In this document: positions 37,666 to 49,355 of the stretch, piece by piece
Numbering within the stretch: the first letter of the stretch is position 1
Layout: each line of letters starts with the position of its first letter
Source: Petrolisthes cinctipes
Taxonomy: Eukaryota > Arthropoda > Malacostraca > Decapoda > Porcellanidae
DNA length: 64,000 nucleotides
NCBI GenBank assembly: GCA_033782935.1
Contig: JAWQEG010001306.1
Coordinates: 1,736,001 to 1,800,000 of the forward strand
Direction: 5' to 3'
Notes under the pieces: generated by a model
Told to the model about the DNA's origin: nothing
Database searches by the model: none
Seen by the model: only the letters and a program-made list of their open reading frames with translations
Program-made: the position numbers and the translations under genes

Positions 37666-38349
37666 CTAAACCATTCCATGTATCCAGGCTAGTGGACCGC
37701 CAAACTGCCCCCCACCGAAAACATCTATCAGGTCTTCACTAAACTGCTTAAAATTATTGAGATTATCTGAATCGGTGAAGGCAGTTGCAGTCAGCAATGT
37801 ACTAGCTTGAGAATCTGGTTTAATATGTCCACGTACGAACTTTATCTTTCCTTTGTCATCTGTAATTCCTGCAGTAAGCATATTATCTTCACAAACCCTT
37901 AGAAAAGTATGGATATTATAGTTAACATCTTCCCCAGTGAATTCTTTCACAGTATGTGCTTGAGGCAAGACATTAATGGTAGGTGAAGTGGTAGTGTTAG
38001 TGTTAGTTGCCATTGTGTATGATGAAGTGTTAGTAGGGAAAGCCGTAGAATAAGTACGTACTGAGCGAGTTTTACTGGGTGAAATGTTAGTAGTAACAGT
38101 AAACAAGTCAGTTAGTGAGGTAGATCTAGTAAGAGAAGGAGTATTAGTTGTCACTCTGTCTTCATTTATGTCTAAATCTAGTGCAAGAATATTTTTACTC
38201 AAGGGAGAACTTACACTTTCTATAGTACTTACGCTGAAATTAGTGATTTCTGTTGCATCGACTAAGCTTTCACTACTTTTAAATATTGATAAACTATGTT
38301 TAAGTTTACGAAGTGAATCCAGTGCGGTACCGTATTTTCTCTCATTCAT
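37666..38349 (-). pseudogene. gag: Gag N-terminal half
   Basis: 227 codons from ATG 38349. A Ser/Thr-rich N-terminal half (about 30-130) is followed by a capsid-like helical segment (VKEFTGEDVNYNIHTFLRVCE onward). Position next to the leader and upstream of the zinc knuckle ORF supports Gag; the sequence by itself is weakly diagnostic. It ends in a frameshift near 37680. Confidence 0.7.
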
Positions 38350-38991
38350 TACCTGTCACTCTGCTTGAAGAATAACAAAGGACACTCTTCTGTTTATATA
38401 CGTGAAGGCGTACGCATATAATACCCACAATTATGAATACATAGAATGTGTAATGAGGAAATATATTGTTAATATGTTTACATATAATATTATATCCTAA
38501 TGTGATGATGTTAGGATTGTGTTATATATTTGTAATATATAATTATATGTACCTAGCTACTGACCATGGATCGTTGTTGTGGCGTTGATAATTAATTGGA
38601 TTGTATTCCAGTACTCGGTGTAGTCCTGACGTGGTACCATTACCAAGCCGACGTCCTTCCTATAGTCGTATGGTTGCACTTCGTTGAGTTTCGCTATTAA
38701 TAATCCCGTCTAGATGAAGTTTGAAGTTAATCACTTCCCTCAGCTATACTGCATGATTGAGTATAGAAGGTATATTGGTATAGTGATGTCGTACCAGACC
38801 ACGCCCACGTCCTTCCTTGTGATGAAGTGTGGTATGGTAGCTGCTGAGTGATGAGTAGAGCGGTGACGTAATAAACCCTCCTTGTGTGAGGTGGTAAGTT
38901 CGATGACGTCACCACTGTCTGCTACAGTAAGCTCGGGAGAGGCTAGAGTTTTGTTTTGAGTTGTGAAATACTCAGTTAGCTGCTCAGACAC

Positions 38992-39062
<71 letters not shown>

Positions 39063-39174
39063 AACCCTTTTATTATTTTGTGTTTATTTCTCGGTTATCA
39101 CTTGCTTTTTTAACTGTTGTATTTCTCCTATATTTTACACCATTTATTTCGTATCCACACCACTGTTCACCAAA
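38350..39174 (-). other. Untranslated leader and PBS of errantivirus-like element
   Basis: 825 bp without a credible gene. In element orientation, TTTGGTGAACAGTGGTG directly follows the LTR end at 39175, a PBS of the TGGTGA type (about 39158-39174). The leader contains a (CT)n tract and the segment 38394-38650, which is clearly homologous to 52782-53020. The two copies therefore belong to one family. Confidence 0.7.
38995..39057. repeat. (TC)n microsatellite
   Basis: About 60 bp of nearly pure TC dinucleotide in the provirus leader. It is absent at the same place in the related leader at 52782-53514, where only mixed pyrimidine runs occur, so it expanded in this copy. Confidence 0.95.
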
Positions 39175-39216
39175 TGTTCTGGGGCAAGAAAGACCTTACT
39201 TACTCCAGAAATGAGA
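39175..39216 (-). repeat. Truncated 5' LTR (42 bp)
   Basis: TGTTCTGGGGCAAG... matches the left edge of the LTR at 28171. After 42 bp it runs straight into ATTGATTGATTGATT, the 3' tail of LINE A. The rest of this LTR is not found on the far side of LINE A (45615 onward is another LINE), so it was deleted or lost by rearrangement. Confidence 0.75.
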
Positions 39217-39512
39217 TGATTGATTGATTGATTTATTGATGCCATTAGGCATCTGGCAGCGCAACAACAATGGTCATATACCGCCCAACATATAAAGGTC
39301 ATCTACATCATTAATAAAATATGTACAAAAATTAAATAATTTTCACTACCTCAAAAGGGAGAAGCAGCATGAATAAAACCCACGTCTTCCAAAAGATCAT
39401 ATATTAATGAAATAACCTATTTAAGTTAGATATATACAAGAATTGAAATATTAACGAAAGAAACATTAAACTTTAACTACCTAAAAATTAATAGCCATAA
39501 ATACAATAAAAT

Positions 39513-42500
39513 TCACAATTTGTGGAGAAGGCCAGCCTCCTCCACATAGGAGAGGGTGTTCCCTCCCACACAACAAGCCTCTTCCCCGAGCACCTGGAAG
39601 AAACTGTAAGAACCGTCACCCTTCCGGTACTCGGAGAGGTGCCTACGACGAAGGTCCCCAAGGCTGGGACACTCGACAATAAGATGCCGTACTGTCAAAG
39701 GGACCAGTCAATCATCACAGTAGGGAGGGTGAGCCCTCTCCATTAAAAAGCCATGAGTCAATAATGTGTGGCCAATGCGGAGACGGACAAGAGCCGTCTC
39801 CCACCGGCGGGACAGGCCACTGTAGCTCCACAATCCAAGGCGCTGGCGGATGTCACGGAGCTTGTTAGCCCCGATGGCGTCCCATCTGTCCTGCCAGCAG
39901 GAACGAACGGTAGCATCTATGTAGGGTCGAAGGTCCACTGCAGGAACAGGATGATGCCTGGCAGGAGGCCGGGAATTGGAGACCACAGCCTTAGCCAGGG
40001 CGTCAGCCCGCTCATTCCCATCAACACCCACATGGGCCGGGACCCAACAAAAAGTGACTTTGCGGCCACGACGACCCGGGAGGACAAGCCACTCAAGAAT
40101 GGCCAACACCAGGGGTTGGGTAGAGTTAAAATTGCACAAGGCCTGCAAGGCACTACAGGAATCGCTAAAAATAGTAATCGAAGGCTGAGGGAGAGTAAAA
40201 ATCACTTGGAGGGCATATAAAATGGCCGAGAGCTCAGCAGTAAAAATGGACATGACAGAAGGGAGCCTGCCTCCACGGCAAAAGTCAGGAAAGACAACTC
40301 CAAAGCCAACTCCAGCATCAGACTTTGACCCATCAGTGTACACAGGGAGGGACTCCCTGTGAGTGAAGGCATGTTCTAAAAAGAGGGAACGAGCCACTGG
40401 AGGAGGAAGAAATTCCTTCTTGTCTGTAAAGCAGGTGCAGGGGAAAACTTCTGGAAGAAGCCATGGAGCCACCCTGGGAACCCTCACAGGACAAATCTGA
40501 AAGTCATCTATGCCCATCTCCTCCATAGCCTTTCTGACCCGGAAGCCAAAGGGCCATGGTGCACGAGAATGTAAAAGGTAGTACTGAGACATGATATCAG
40601 ATGACACCGCCAAGCAAGGTAGGGTGTCAGGAAGTCGATGTAATCGATGCCAACAACGAACCATCAAGGACTGGCGACGGAGATCAAGAGGTGACTCATT
40701 AGCGTCCACCAGGAGACTGGGGATTGGGGACAACCTGAAGGCTCCGGTCGCCAGACGTACTCCAGCATGATGAACAGGGTCTAAAACTCTGAGACGGGCA
40801 TCGGTGGCAGAAGAGTACACTTCACACCCATAGTCGAGTTTTGACCTAATAAGAACATGGTATAGGCGGAAGAGGGTGGCCCGATCAGCCCCCCAGGATG
40901 TATGGCTCAGGACCCTCAACAGGTTAAGAGCCTTGAGGCAAGAGACCTTAAGTGTACGTAAGTGGGGAACCCAAGTCAAACGTTTGTCAAATAGGAGACC
41001 CAAAAAGCGAGTCTCCTCGACACATCGTATCCAATGACCATACATGAATAAGTCCGGATCCGGGTGGATGACTCGGATGCGGCAGAAGTGCATAGCAACT
41101 GTCTTGGAAGGAGAAAATCGAAACCCATGAGAATCAGTCCAAGGTGACACCCTGTCAAGGGCAAGCTGCATGCGCCGCTCCGCCACTGCAAACAATGTGA
41201 CACTGAGGACGCTTCCCTGTGGGACGCCCTCCTCCTGTGCAACAGATGCTGAGTGGGTTGTACCAACCCTCACAGAAGACCTGCAACCACTAAGAAACTC
41301 CTTAAGAAAGCGTGGAAGGCGACCCCGCAGGCCATATAAATGGAGTTGCTGCAGGATGCCATATTGCCATGTAGTGTCATAGGCTTTCTCTAAATCAAAG
41401 AATACACAGACAAGGTGTTGATGTCGTGCAAAAGCCTCACATGCAGCAGCTTCCAACTTGACCAGAGCATCTGTAGTGGAACGGTATTTACGAAAGCCAG
41501 ACTGGGACGGAGACAGAAAATCACCCCGTTCCAAGAAGTATACCAGTCTGACATTCACCATCTTTTCAAATAGTTTACATAGACAGGAGGTCAAGGCAAT
41601 TGGTCGATAATTGAGGGCAACACCAGAGTCCTTGCCCAGCTTGAGAAAAGGAAGGATGGTAGCAACCCTCCACCCAGAAGGGAAGACACCCTCCAGCCAG
41701 ATTCTGTTATATACAGCTAAAAGAAATGAGATCGCTTCCTCACCCAAGTGTCGTAACATTGCATATGGGATGTTGTCTGGCCCAGGAGAAGTGTCGCCGC
41801 AGAGAGAGAGAGCAGAATGCAGGTCTCTCAGGGTAAATATATGGTTATAACTTTCATTCTCGTTCCCTGTGAAATCCAGGACTGTACGCTCCTTGGCTCT
41901 TAACTCATGCCTGACAGCCAGAGGTCGAGAGTCACGGCTGAAGACCTTTGCAAAAGCCTCCGCCATGGTATTGGCCACTGTTAAATCATCCATGATCTTA
42001 ATTCCATTGACCTTAAGTACAGGTGGAGAACTAGGAGAAAACTTCCCCGCCATCTTACGGACTCTCCTGAACACTTGGGTGAGTGGAGTTTTAGTATTAA
42101 TTGAAGACACATAGGCCTTCCAAGATGCACGTCGGGCCTCTTTTAAAACTCGTCTAGCCCGAGCCCTTGCCCGTCGGAAGTCCTCTAAAAGAGTTGGGTC
42201 CCCACGATTGCGACGAAGGCGAGAGAAAGCAGCGCGCTTCTCCCACACAGCAGTGGTGCAGACTGGTGACCACCAAGGGACAGGACGTTTGGGAAAGTAT
42301 CCAGAAGTTCTATGGACAGAGTTGAGAGCAGCAGAGTGGAGCATATCAGTGAAATATGTTACAGCCTCGTCAGAGCTACCGAAATCGGCTACAGAAGAGA
42401 CCGAAGAAGTTAGCTCTCTAAAAAACTGCCAGTCAGCCTTCTCTAATTTCCACCTAGGAAGACGAGACTGTAGTTCGTACCTGTTACCTTCTAAAAGTAT

Positions 42501-43097
42501 AGGGAAATGGTCACTGCCATATAAGTCAGGCAACACTCTCCAAGTAAAATCCAACAGAGCACTGGGTGAGCAAAGGGAAATGTCAATGGCGGTAAAAGTC
42601 CCAGTAGGGCTATTAAAATGTGTCACATCTCCCGTATTTAAAACCCCTAATCCCTCATCCTCAATAAAAGAAGCCAATAAAACACCCCTGGGGTTGACCG
42701 AACTGTCACCCCACAGAGGATGACGACCATTAAAATCACCCAATAAAATAAAGGGAGATGGAAGGTCCCGTACAAGAAGGTTGAGATCACCCCTCTCAAC
42801 TGTAACACTAGGAGGAAGGTATAGACTGCATACAGTGTACGGGCGGTCCATAAAAACCTTAACTGCAACAGCCTGGAGCGGAGTGTCAAGCTCCAGGCTC
42901 GTGCATGGAATATCTCGGCGAACTAGGATGGCAGAGCCACCATGATGACCCTGCCCATCAAATGAATTGGAATAAAATGCTGAGTATGCTGGAGGACTGG
43001 CAGGAATGTAGTCCCCAAGCATTGTCTCTTGGAGAGAAACACATGCAGGAGAGAAACTAGAGAGAAGAACGCGCAGTTCCTCCCAAGAAGCACGCAA
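39513..43097 (-). pseudogene. LINE A ORF2: endonuclease-RT-RNase H, RT active site deleted
   Basis: 1,129 codons open from 43097 to a TGA at 39708, with the same frame continuing another 65 codons to 39513. AP-endonuclease motifs: LQET near the start, GDFNGRHP with D121, and GSDHFP. RT motifs: GPDNIPYAML, FFDLEKAYD with D574, and EEGVPQGSVLS. Then a 99-bp gap against LINE B removes the segment holding YVDD, with junction ACTG at 41185-41188. RNase H begins at YTDGSK (D922). The terminal TGA replaces the second Cys of CDDC in the C-terminal C-x2-C...H-x4-C zinc motif. The frame is open upstream of the ATG as well (VLQWNCRGLRASW), overlapping the end of ORF1 in another frame. Confidence 0.9.
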
Positions 43098-43132
43098 GCC
43101 ACGGCAATTCCACTGCAGGACCTTGAACGGTG

Positions 43133-45160
43133 TTACTTTAGTACTGATTTTTGGTAAGCCTCACGGAGATACTTCCCACTACCACCTCGACCTGAGGGTT
43201 TATTCAAACAATAAGATTTGTCTAATCCTGGGCCACTAGAAGAAGAGCGAACCCGAGGAGTAGTACTTGGGGCAGTAATTGGGACCCGTAGACGAGTCCC
43301 TGAAGCATCTGATATGTTAGAAGAAGATGTAGGTATATGAGATGGGATATTCTTTGAAACAATTACATTGGTTCTGTCCTGTACAGCAGTGGTATCACTG
43401 ACACAGGCAGATACATCAACATCCATAATACAGGTGGTAGAATCACTCCGCTGCTCAAGCGGAAGAGAAAGTGAATCTTTTGAAGTCACAACATCCGTGG
43501 CATCCACATTAACTTCACGCCTCTCTGATGATCCCGAAGGAAGCTTGCGAGGAGGAACTTCCGTTGAATCAAGAGATTCATCAGAGCCACGAGAACGCTT
43601 CTGGTGAAATTGAGAGGAAACTATGGATGAGTCCACAGAGATGGTTGCCTTACAAGGTGGAACATCTATAGAGTCAAGTGCCTCAGAGGATCCACGAAGG
43701 CATCTCTGTGGCAGTTTAGGTGACTTAAGTTTCCTTTTGGGAGAGCGTGTGGCAGCGTGAACCTCTACCACATGGACACCTTTAGCTAAAGTATGAGAAT
43801 TGTCATCAGTTGAAGGGTCACCGGAATGAGTGTCTGATAAAGTTTCCAAGACAGAGAAACTATTATGTAGAGTAACCTTAGAAACGTTCTCACTGGAGCA
43901 AAAAGCAGCTGCCTCTTGAGAGGGTTGAGAGGGTGCTGCAACCAATTTGGGGCGAAGGGAGGAGGCGTATGTCTTCACACCACCATCCTTCTGTCGCCTG
44001 AAGTTGAGTTGCCGTCTGGCATTACCTATGCTAATGAATTGAGTATTAGCCAAGTGGAGGATATCCTGCTCAAGTAGGTACATCTTACATTGGCGAGAAC
44101 GCAAGGGGTGAGCATCTCTGCAGTAAAAGCAGTAACTCTCTGACCGACACTCAGAAGTAAGATGTGAGTCAAGAGCAGAACAATTACCACACCGGGAACG
44201 GTTGTTGCAGTTCCTCCTCCCATGACCAAACTCATAATAACAGAAACACTGTAGGGGACGCTCAACAAAAGGCTTCACCTCAAATGAGGTGGGGTTAATG
44301 TTAATGCGATATAGGATATGCGAGCCATAGAAAAGGAGGATGATCATATTTTTACTGCCTTTTATCTTCGTTACTCGTTGAACACTGTCTGGGCACATAG
44401 CGTGAATGTCCTCTTCAGAGAATTCATACAGGTCCTCATTATATATACGCCCCTTGCTATAATTAAATGTTCGATGTGGTATAATAGATTCAAACATGCT
44501 ATCAGAAGGTCAGGGGAGCTTGAGGAACATCATGGCCTGTGTAAGATCTTTGGCTCTGATTAAAATGCCCTTACGATATTTCTTTATGTGGCCCATTGGT
44601 AATAATACAATTTCTTTCTCCAGATACCGGGAAGCATGGATAAGGTTACCACGTCCCACCCTGTAGTAAGCCACAAACCAAAAGGGTGTAGGAACCCGAC
44701 GTTCCTTTGGGACATGCTCCACAGTGTCATCAAATATATTAGGGCAGTAGTCATTGTCAATGTCAACTACATTGATGGACCGCATCATCTGAACTTTACA
44801 ATGAGTATCCCCCACCGTCAGAGAATCTTTTGACTCAAATGCTGCTTTGGCAGCAGCATTTGTATTGAAAGTAATATAGCACCGATTAGACCTACAATCA
44901 CTGTCATATGTGATTCGGATTCGGAGGACTACTCCAAAACACTTAAAAATGGAGTGGATAGCGCCATACATAAAGGATGCGAATACATTCGTTAACATTA
45001 ATGTGTCCAAATCGTTAACAGGGTTCTTCGACACAACACCCGACCTGCTAGGTCTACTCTTATTTGCAGCTTTCTGCATCTTACCGCGACCAGAGAGTGA
45101 CGTCTCGAGGGCCTGGTCGACCACCGCTCGAGGAAGAGATTGGGGCTTTTCTGTATCCAT
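43133..45160 (-). pseudogene. LINE A ORF1: zinc-knuckle nucleic-acid-binding protein (one stop)
   Basis: 675-codon frame from ATG 45160 to TAA 43133, with one in-frame TGA at 44512-44510 where LINE B has TGT (Cys). An RRM-like N-terminal half is followed by clustered Cys/His knuckles (CFCYYEFGHGRRNC, CGNCSALDSHLTSEC, CFYCRDAHPLRSRQC), about residues 300-350. A long Ser/Thr- and charge-rich tail ends in YQKSVLK. In this LINE group ORF1 packages the element RNA. The stop codon overlaps the upstream open part of ORF2, which is offset by one frame. Confidence 0.85.
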
Positions 45161-45614
45161 ATATCATTGGTTTAGTGTTTTTGGCCCCAGGAACCAAGAA
45201 CTACTACCTACCGGGCAGATGAGGGGACCGAGCGCTGGTCGCTGTGGGCGGTGTACCTCTTCCCCCACGAGGCCACTCGTTTTAAAAAGCAGCCCCAATG
45301 GCTCGAAAGTTTGCCCACGACGGTGCTGAGACCCCCTTCCCCAACATCTCCCGACCCAGACACCCAACCATCTAACATAGGACGGCCCCTAGAGGGCAGT
45401 CCCTCCGGAGGGCAGCGCTGTTGGCCCGTACTGGCAGCCTAATGCATGGGAACCATTTAGTCTGGTCTCTCATTGGCGACCTTACTAGCATGAGAAGCCC
45501 TCTCTCCCCGAAATCGGGGCAGAGCTGGGGCCGGAGCCACCTCTAGTCTAGCTCGCCAGGTCTCAGAGACACGCAAGCCCCCCCACCACGTCAAGGCTGT
45601 TCCCGTTGGGGGGG
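45161..45614 (-). promoter_or_regulatory. LINE A 5' UTR with shared module
   Basis: 454 bp between ORF1 and the G-run that ends the element. The part 45180-45480 is near-identical to 60742-61060 (LINE B). It is also recognisably homologous to both arms of the inverted repeat (50000-50390 inverted; 62640-62960), sharing GACACCCAACCA and the CGGTGCTRAGACCC block. Internal promoters of I-type LINEs sit here, so a promoter role is inferred, not shown. Confidence 0.6.
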
Positions 45615-45617
45615 TAG

Positions 45618-47653
45618 CATTCTAATTTATGAAGTAAAATTTTATGGTCTAAGGTATCGAAAGCCTATGATAAATCTATGAAAACTCCCACTAGGTACAT
45701 TTTTTCTTCCAAACATGAATACACATCATTAACAAAACGTTGCTGATTGAGTGTTGTGCCCTAAAGCCATGTTGTTGTTCAGTTATGAGGTTGTTCTTTT
45801 CGAGATAGTTAATTAATCTGAGGGAAATAATTTTCTCAAATACTTTACTAAATGCCAGAAGTATGGAAATGGAAAGTTAATTGTTTGGGTCACCTCTGTC
45901 ACCTGATTTCAGTAGGGGAATTACTTTAGCTTTCTTAAGTTGGTCTGGAAAAATACCGGATTTTAATGATAGGTTGATTCTGTGAGTCAGAGGGATAGAT
46001 ATAACTGAAGAAGAGCATTTTAATATCTTCGGGGAAATGTCGTCATAGCCAGGGGTGTTTGTTTTGAGATTACTTAGAATAGTTTCAATTTCGGTTTTGT
46101 TAGCTGGGACAAAATACATGGAGAAGTAAGGTGGATCTTTTAAATATTTTATATAATCACAATCATATTCATTAACTGTTAAATTATGTCGAAGAAAGTG
46201 TTCATTAAACTTTTCTGATACATCTGTGACTGGAGGGTTTAATTCAATAATATGTTTGTGTACATCATTAGTTTTGCCCAGAAGAAAGTTTATGGTTTTC
46301 CACTGTTTTTTAGGGTTTCCTTGATTCTCATTCAGTTGGGTTTTGTAATACAAGTTCCTCGCTTTAGGTAAAAGTGTATTCAGTTTATTCCTATATTGTT
46401 TATACGTGCGTTCATACGTTACTGGCCATGTTTTTGAAAGTCTTTCTAATCTATGTTTTTCTCTTATGCTGTTTTTTAAGGCTGGTGTATTATATGGGAT
46501 GCGATTACTTTTCTTATTTAATCTAATTTTTATAATCGGAAAGTGTTTCCGAAAAGCATGTTACATTTTTCATAAAAGAGACCGTAAGCTTCATCACAAC
46601 AATTTGAATTTAGTATATTATTCCAATTTACAAGAGCAAGATCAGAGGTAAATTTTTCCATTGAAAAATTTGTAAAAGCTCTTCTGTAAATAATGTGACG
46701 TTCTTGTTTATCTTGTTCAAGCTTAAACTGAGACAATGTGGGATAATGGTCCGAAATATCAGTTTCAATTATGTAGTTACCAATATTTTCATCCAGATGA
46801 GTTGCCCATATGGGATCGATGAGTTTGGCTGAGGTGTTGGTGACTCTGGTCGGTTTGGTTATGAATGGGTGGAGTGAATAGGAAAACATTAAATTAATAA
46901 ATTCAAGAACATTATTTTCATTACATTTCAATAAGTTTAAGTTGAAGTCACCCATAATAAAAATACCTTCATAATTTTGTTCATACACAGAAGAAAGAAT
47001 ATCAGACATTGTTGTTTGAAAACTATGAATATTTCCGTTTGGAGGTCGGTAAATACATAAAAATAAATACTTTCTCGTACCAACCGTCGCCTCCACACCA
47101 ATTGTTTCAATACAAAAATCGGAAATGGTAAGGTGAGTCACAACAGACGAGTTATATTCATTTGACACATATATGGCTACACCACCACCATGAACATTTC
47201 TACAGTTATTAAACATATAATATCCGGGCATTTCATATAGAGAAGCAAGGTTCGGATCTAATCTAATTTCGGTGAAACCACAGACACTAATATTTAAAGT
47301 TGTGCTATACATAACTGTGTCTTTAAAATATTGGAGGTTCTTTGGAATGGATCGTATATTCATATTACATATTGATAAGACTTTGCTACTACTAAGGTGA
47401 TTTTATCAGTAAACACATATTCAGTTTTAGGAACACAGACAAACCTTTCACGCACAAAGAAATTGTTTACATCTAAATCACTGTTATGTTTAGAGTCATC
47501 TATACGTAAGGGATCAAATTCTAAAGTTTTATAATGACATACGTTACCCAAGGGTATAGTAGTTGCAAGAAGAGATGACAATGATTCATCACTTAATGAA
47601 GAGAAAGGTAGTTCGTCACACAGTAACCCTTTAGATACAATTAGATCTATCAA
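45618..47653 (-). pseudogene. LINE C ORF2: endonuclease and partial RT
   Basis: An N-terminal stretch (47653-47360) frameshifts into the endonuclease ORF (47363-46530) that begins MNIRSIPKNL, a common opening of CR1/L2-type ORF2. Endonuclease motifs: FTEIRLDP, MGDFNLNLL and SDHYP. After a frameshift near 46550 the connector and RT fingers follow to DPNN at 45877, where a TAA interrupts the expected YRPIS motif. Beyond it SKVFEKII, HGFRAQHST and a palm motif with a stop inside (FIDLS*AFDTLDH) can still be read to 45620. The YxDD box and everything after it are missing. Confidence 0.82.
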
Positions 47654-48054
47654 AAAACATAAAATGTGAAACTGATGTTACGTAGAAGTACACCTATTTC
47701 TTACGGTTACGTAGATTCATTGGTTGTCGCTGCACAGCACCGCTACCCACTCGAAGGTCACCAGCAGACCCACCAAGGGATCCGACATGGGTTGGGGTCC
47801 CATCACTACTGCCACGAAGGGATGAAGCCGCAGCACCTGCCCCAGCACCAGCAGGAGACATGGCCACCGCATCCACCCCAGCAACAGCAGGAGACACAGC
47901 CGCAGCACCAGCAGCAGCCCAGACATCAGCGCCCACAGGAGCAGCTGAAGAAACGTCTCTGCCCCCTCCAACTTTAGCACCACTGCCAACCGGCCACCTC
48001 CCACCAGCACCCCCGGACACTGTGACGTCACCACCAACCCTCCCCGTCGTCTCG

Positions 48055-48744
48055 TTACTGGCAGTCAGGTCGTTGAGTCGTTCGCTTCTTGATGATGAGC
48101 TTTGTGTACTTGAAGAAAGCGATTTTCCCTTGGTTTCTGGCCTCCTTTAGTAAGGGAAGTTGTTTATTCCGAATCTCCTGCGAATCTTGGAATAGGTCTT
48201 CGTTGATATAGGTTCCAGTGTCCTCAAGTTTTCTAGCATTTCTGAGGACCGTCTCGCGATCCCCAAACTTCACAAATCTTGCAACTATGGTTCTTTGTCG
48301 TGAGGGGTTAGCTTGGCCTGTCCGGTGTGCTTTTTCTAGCTTCATCATTGGTACTTGGAGCTTATCCTCAAGCAGCTTCGTTACAATTTGAGCTGTCTCT
48401 TCCCAGGATTCACCACCGGGTTGTTCTTGAATACCGGTGAAACGAAGGTTGTTCTGCCGGTTGTAATCTTCTTGGTAATTAATTCTTCTTTCAAATTCTT
48501 CAATCTGTGACTTCATAATTTCTATTGTTGTCTTATTGTCATTGTTTGATGTTTTTAGCACTGACACTTCATTTTGTAGTTCCTTCATTTCCGCTTGCGT
48601 AAACTCAAGGCTCTTCACCAAGTCTGTTATGGTTTCTTCTGAATGTTGAATTCTTGACTTTAGTTGTTCCACAATAATACCCAGTGCAGTCTTGAAGGTT
48701 TTGTTCTGTGCCTCAAGGAGCACCTTAACAGCTTCAAGGTCCAT
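48055..48744 (-). CDS. LINE C ORF1: coiled-coil RNA-binding protein
   Basis: 229 codons, uninterrupted. Residues about 15-95 form a coiled coil (heptads with Leu/Ile, rich in Glu/Lys). Residues about 95-215 match the RRM-like and C-terminal domains of L1-type ORF1 (NNLRFTGIQE, KAHRTGQ, RTIVARFVKF, RNARKL). The stop falls in RPDCQ. A different frame continues to 47694 as an Ala/Gly-rich stretch ending NLRNRKK, so ORF1 may originally have been about 100 residues longer before a frameshift. It binds element RNA by family analogy. Confidence 0.78.
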   Translation of the reverse strand: MDLEAVKVLLEAQNKTFKTALGIIVEQLKSRIQHSEETITDLVKSLEFTQAEMKELQNEVSVLKTSNNDNKTTIEIMKSQIEEFERRINYQEDYNRQNNLRFTGIQEQPGGESWEETAQIVTKLLEDKLQVPMMKLEKAHRTGQANPSRQRTIVARFVKFGDRETVLRNARKLEDTGTYINEDLFQDSQEIRNKQLPLLKEARNQGKIAFFKYTKLIIKKRTTQRPDCQ

Positions 48745-49015
48745 GGCAAGGGTACCTCAGGTCTAGAAACACTTGATCGTTCCAATATCTGGAGCACTGC
48801 TTTGCCACGTCCATTCGCTACCAAGTCCAGTGTGTGTGTTTGTGTGTAGAAAAAGAAGAGTGAGGTTTATTATTGTGTTCGTGTGAAAAAAAAGGGCTCC
48901 CAGGAATGTGCAAACTTGAACTCGTAAATTGAGGGGGAAATAAATATACCTTTGGTGTATTAGAGCTCCTTGATTCCTCCAAAGTATAAATAATATCAAT
49001 AAACACAACCAGATT

Positions 49016-49019
49016 AATA

Positions 49020-49072
<53 letters not shown>
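49016..49072. repeat. (TAA)n microsatellite
   Basis: About 18 copies of TAA in the left inverted-repeat arm. The corresponding place in the right arm (63786-63925) has shorter ATT runs. Confidence 0.95.
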
Positions 49073-49073
<1 letters not shown>

Positions 49074-49323
49074 GGGGCCTGTTGTTGTTGCTTGGAATAG
49101 TTAAATTAAAAGAATCAGTTGTTGCTCTGGATATCATTAATAAGGGAACTGGAAACGAATTGACTAATAATTATTATGGAGTTATTCCATGCTAATTAAT
49201 CGTGTTTGTCTTTGGTACATAGATAAAACCGGCTCCATCGATTGGAAATAGGGAAGCTATTCATAGTTGAAGTCCTCAGTATATTTTCCTACAGATGTCA
49301 AATTTTATTTATGATTGCGAACC

Positions 49324-49324
49324 C

Positions 49325-49352
<28 letters not shown>
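49324..49352. repeat. (GT)n microsatellite
   Basis: About 14 GT units followed by TACAACGTAAGCAGTGA. The right arm has the reverse complement, a longer (AC)n at 63495-63538 next to CACTGCTTATGTTGTA, so the tract predates the separation of the arms. Confidence 0.95.

Positions 49353-49355
<3 letters not shown>

Larger units (their letters stand above)
39217..45614 (-). mobile_element. LINE A: I-like non-LTR retrotransposon
   Basis: Near full-length minus-strand LINE of about 6.4 kb: a 5' UTR with a C-run at its tip (plus-strand GTTGGGGGGG at 45606-45614), ORF1 with three CCHC-type knuckles, overlapping ORF2 with endonuclease, RT and RNase H, and a 3' UTR of about 300 bp ending in an ATTG-type tail (39217-39240). 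RNase H plus a zinc-knuckle ORF1 points to the I superfamily (I/Nimb-like). Not active: one stop in each ORF and a deletion of the RT catalytic motif. Target duplications were not recognised; the left neighbour is an LTR and the right one a different LINE. Confidence 0.88.
45615..48744 (-). mobile_element. LINE C: CR1/L2-like non-LTR retrotransposon, 3'-truncated
   Basis: Minus-strand LINE with ORF1 (48744-48055 plus a low-complexity tail), an endonuclease and the N-terminal half of RT. It ends in RT at 45615, exactly where the 5' tip of LINE A lies. LINEs are normally truncated at their 5' end, so loss of the 3' half points to LINE A insertion or rearrangement with deletion. Frameshifts near 47360 and 46550, plus stops at 45877 and about 45670, make it a fossil. 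Confidence 0.82.

Noticed and set aside
41611..42723. Plus-strand open frames opposite LINE A (and 58259-58762 opposite LINE B)
   Set aside because: Antisense shadows of LINE ORF2; the same shadows occur in both copies because the sense sequence is shared.
47666..48150. Plus-strand Gln/Pro/Ala-rich open frames
   Set aside because: Antisense of the low-complexity end of LINE C ORF1.
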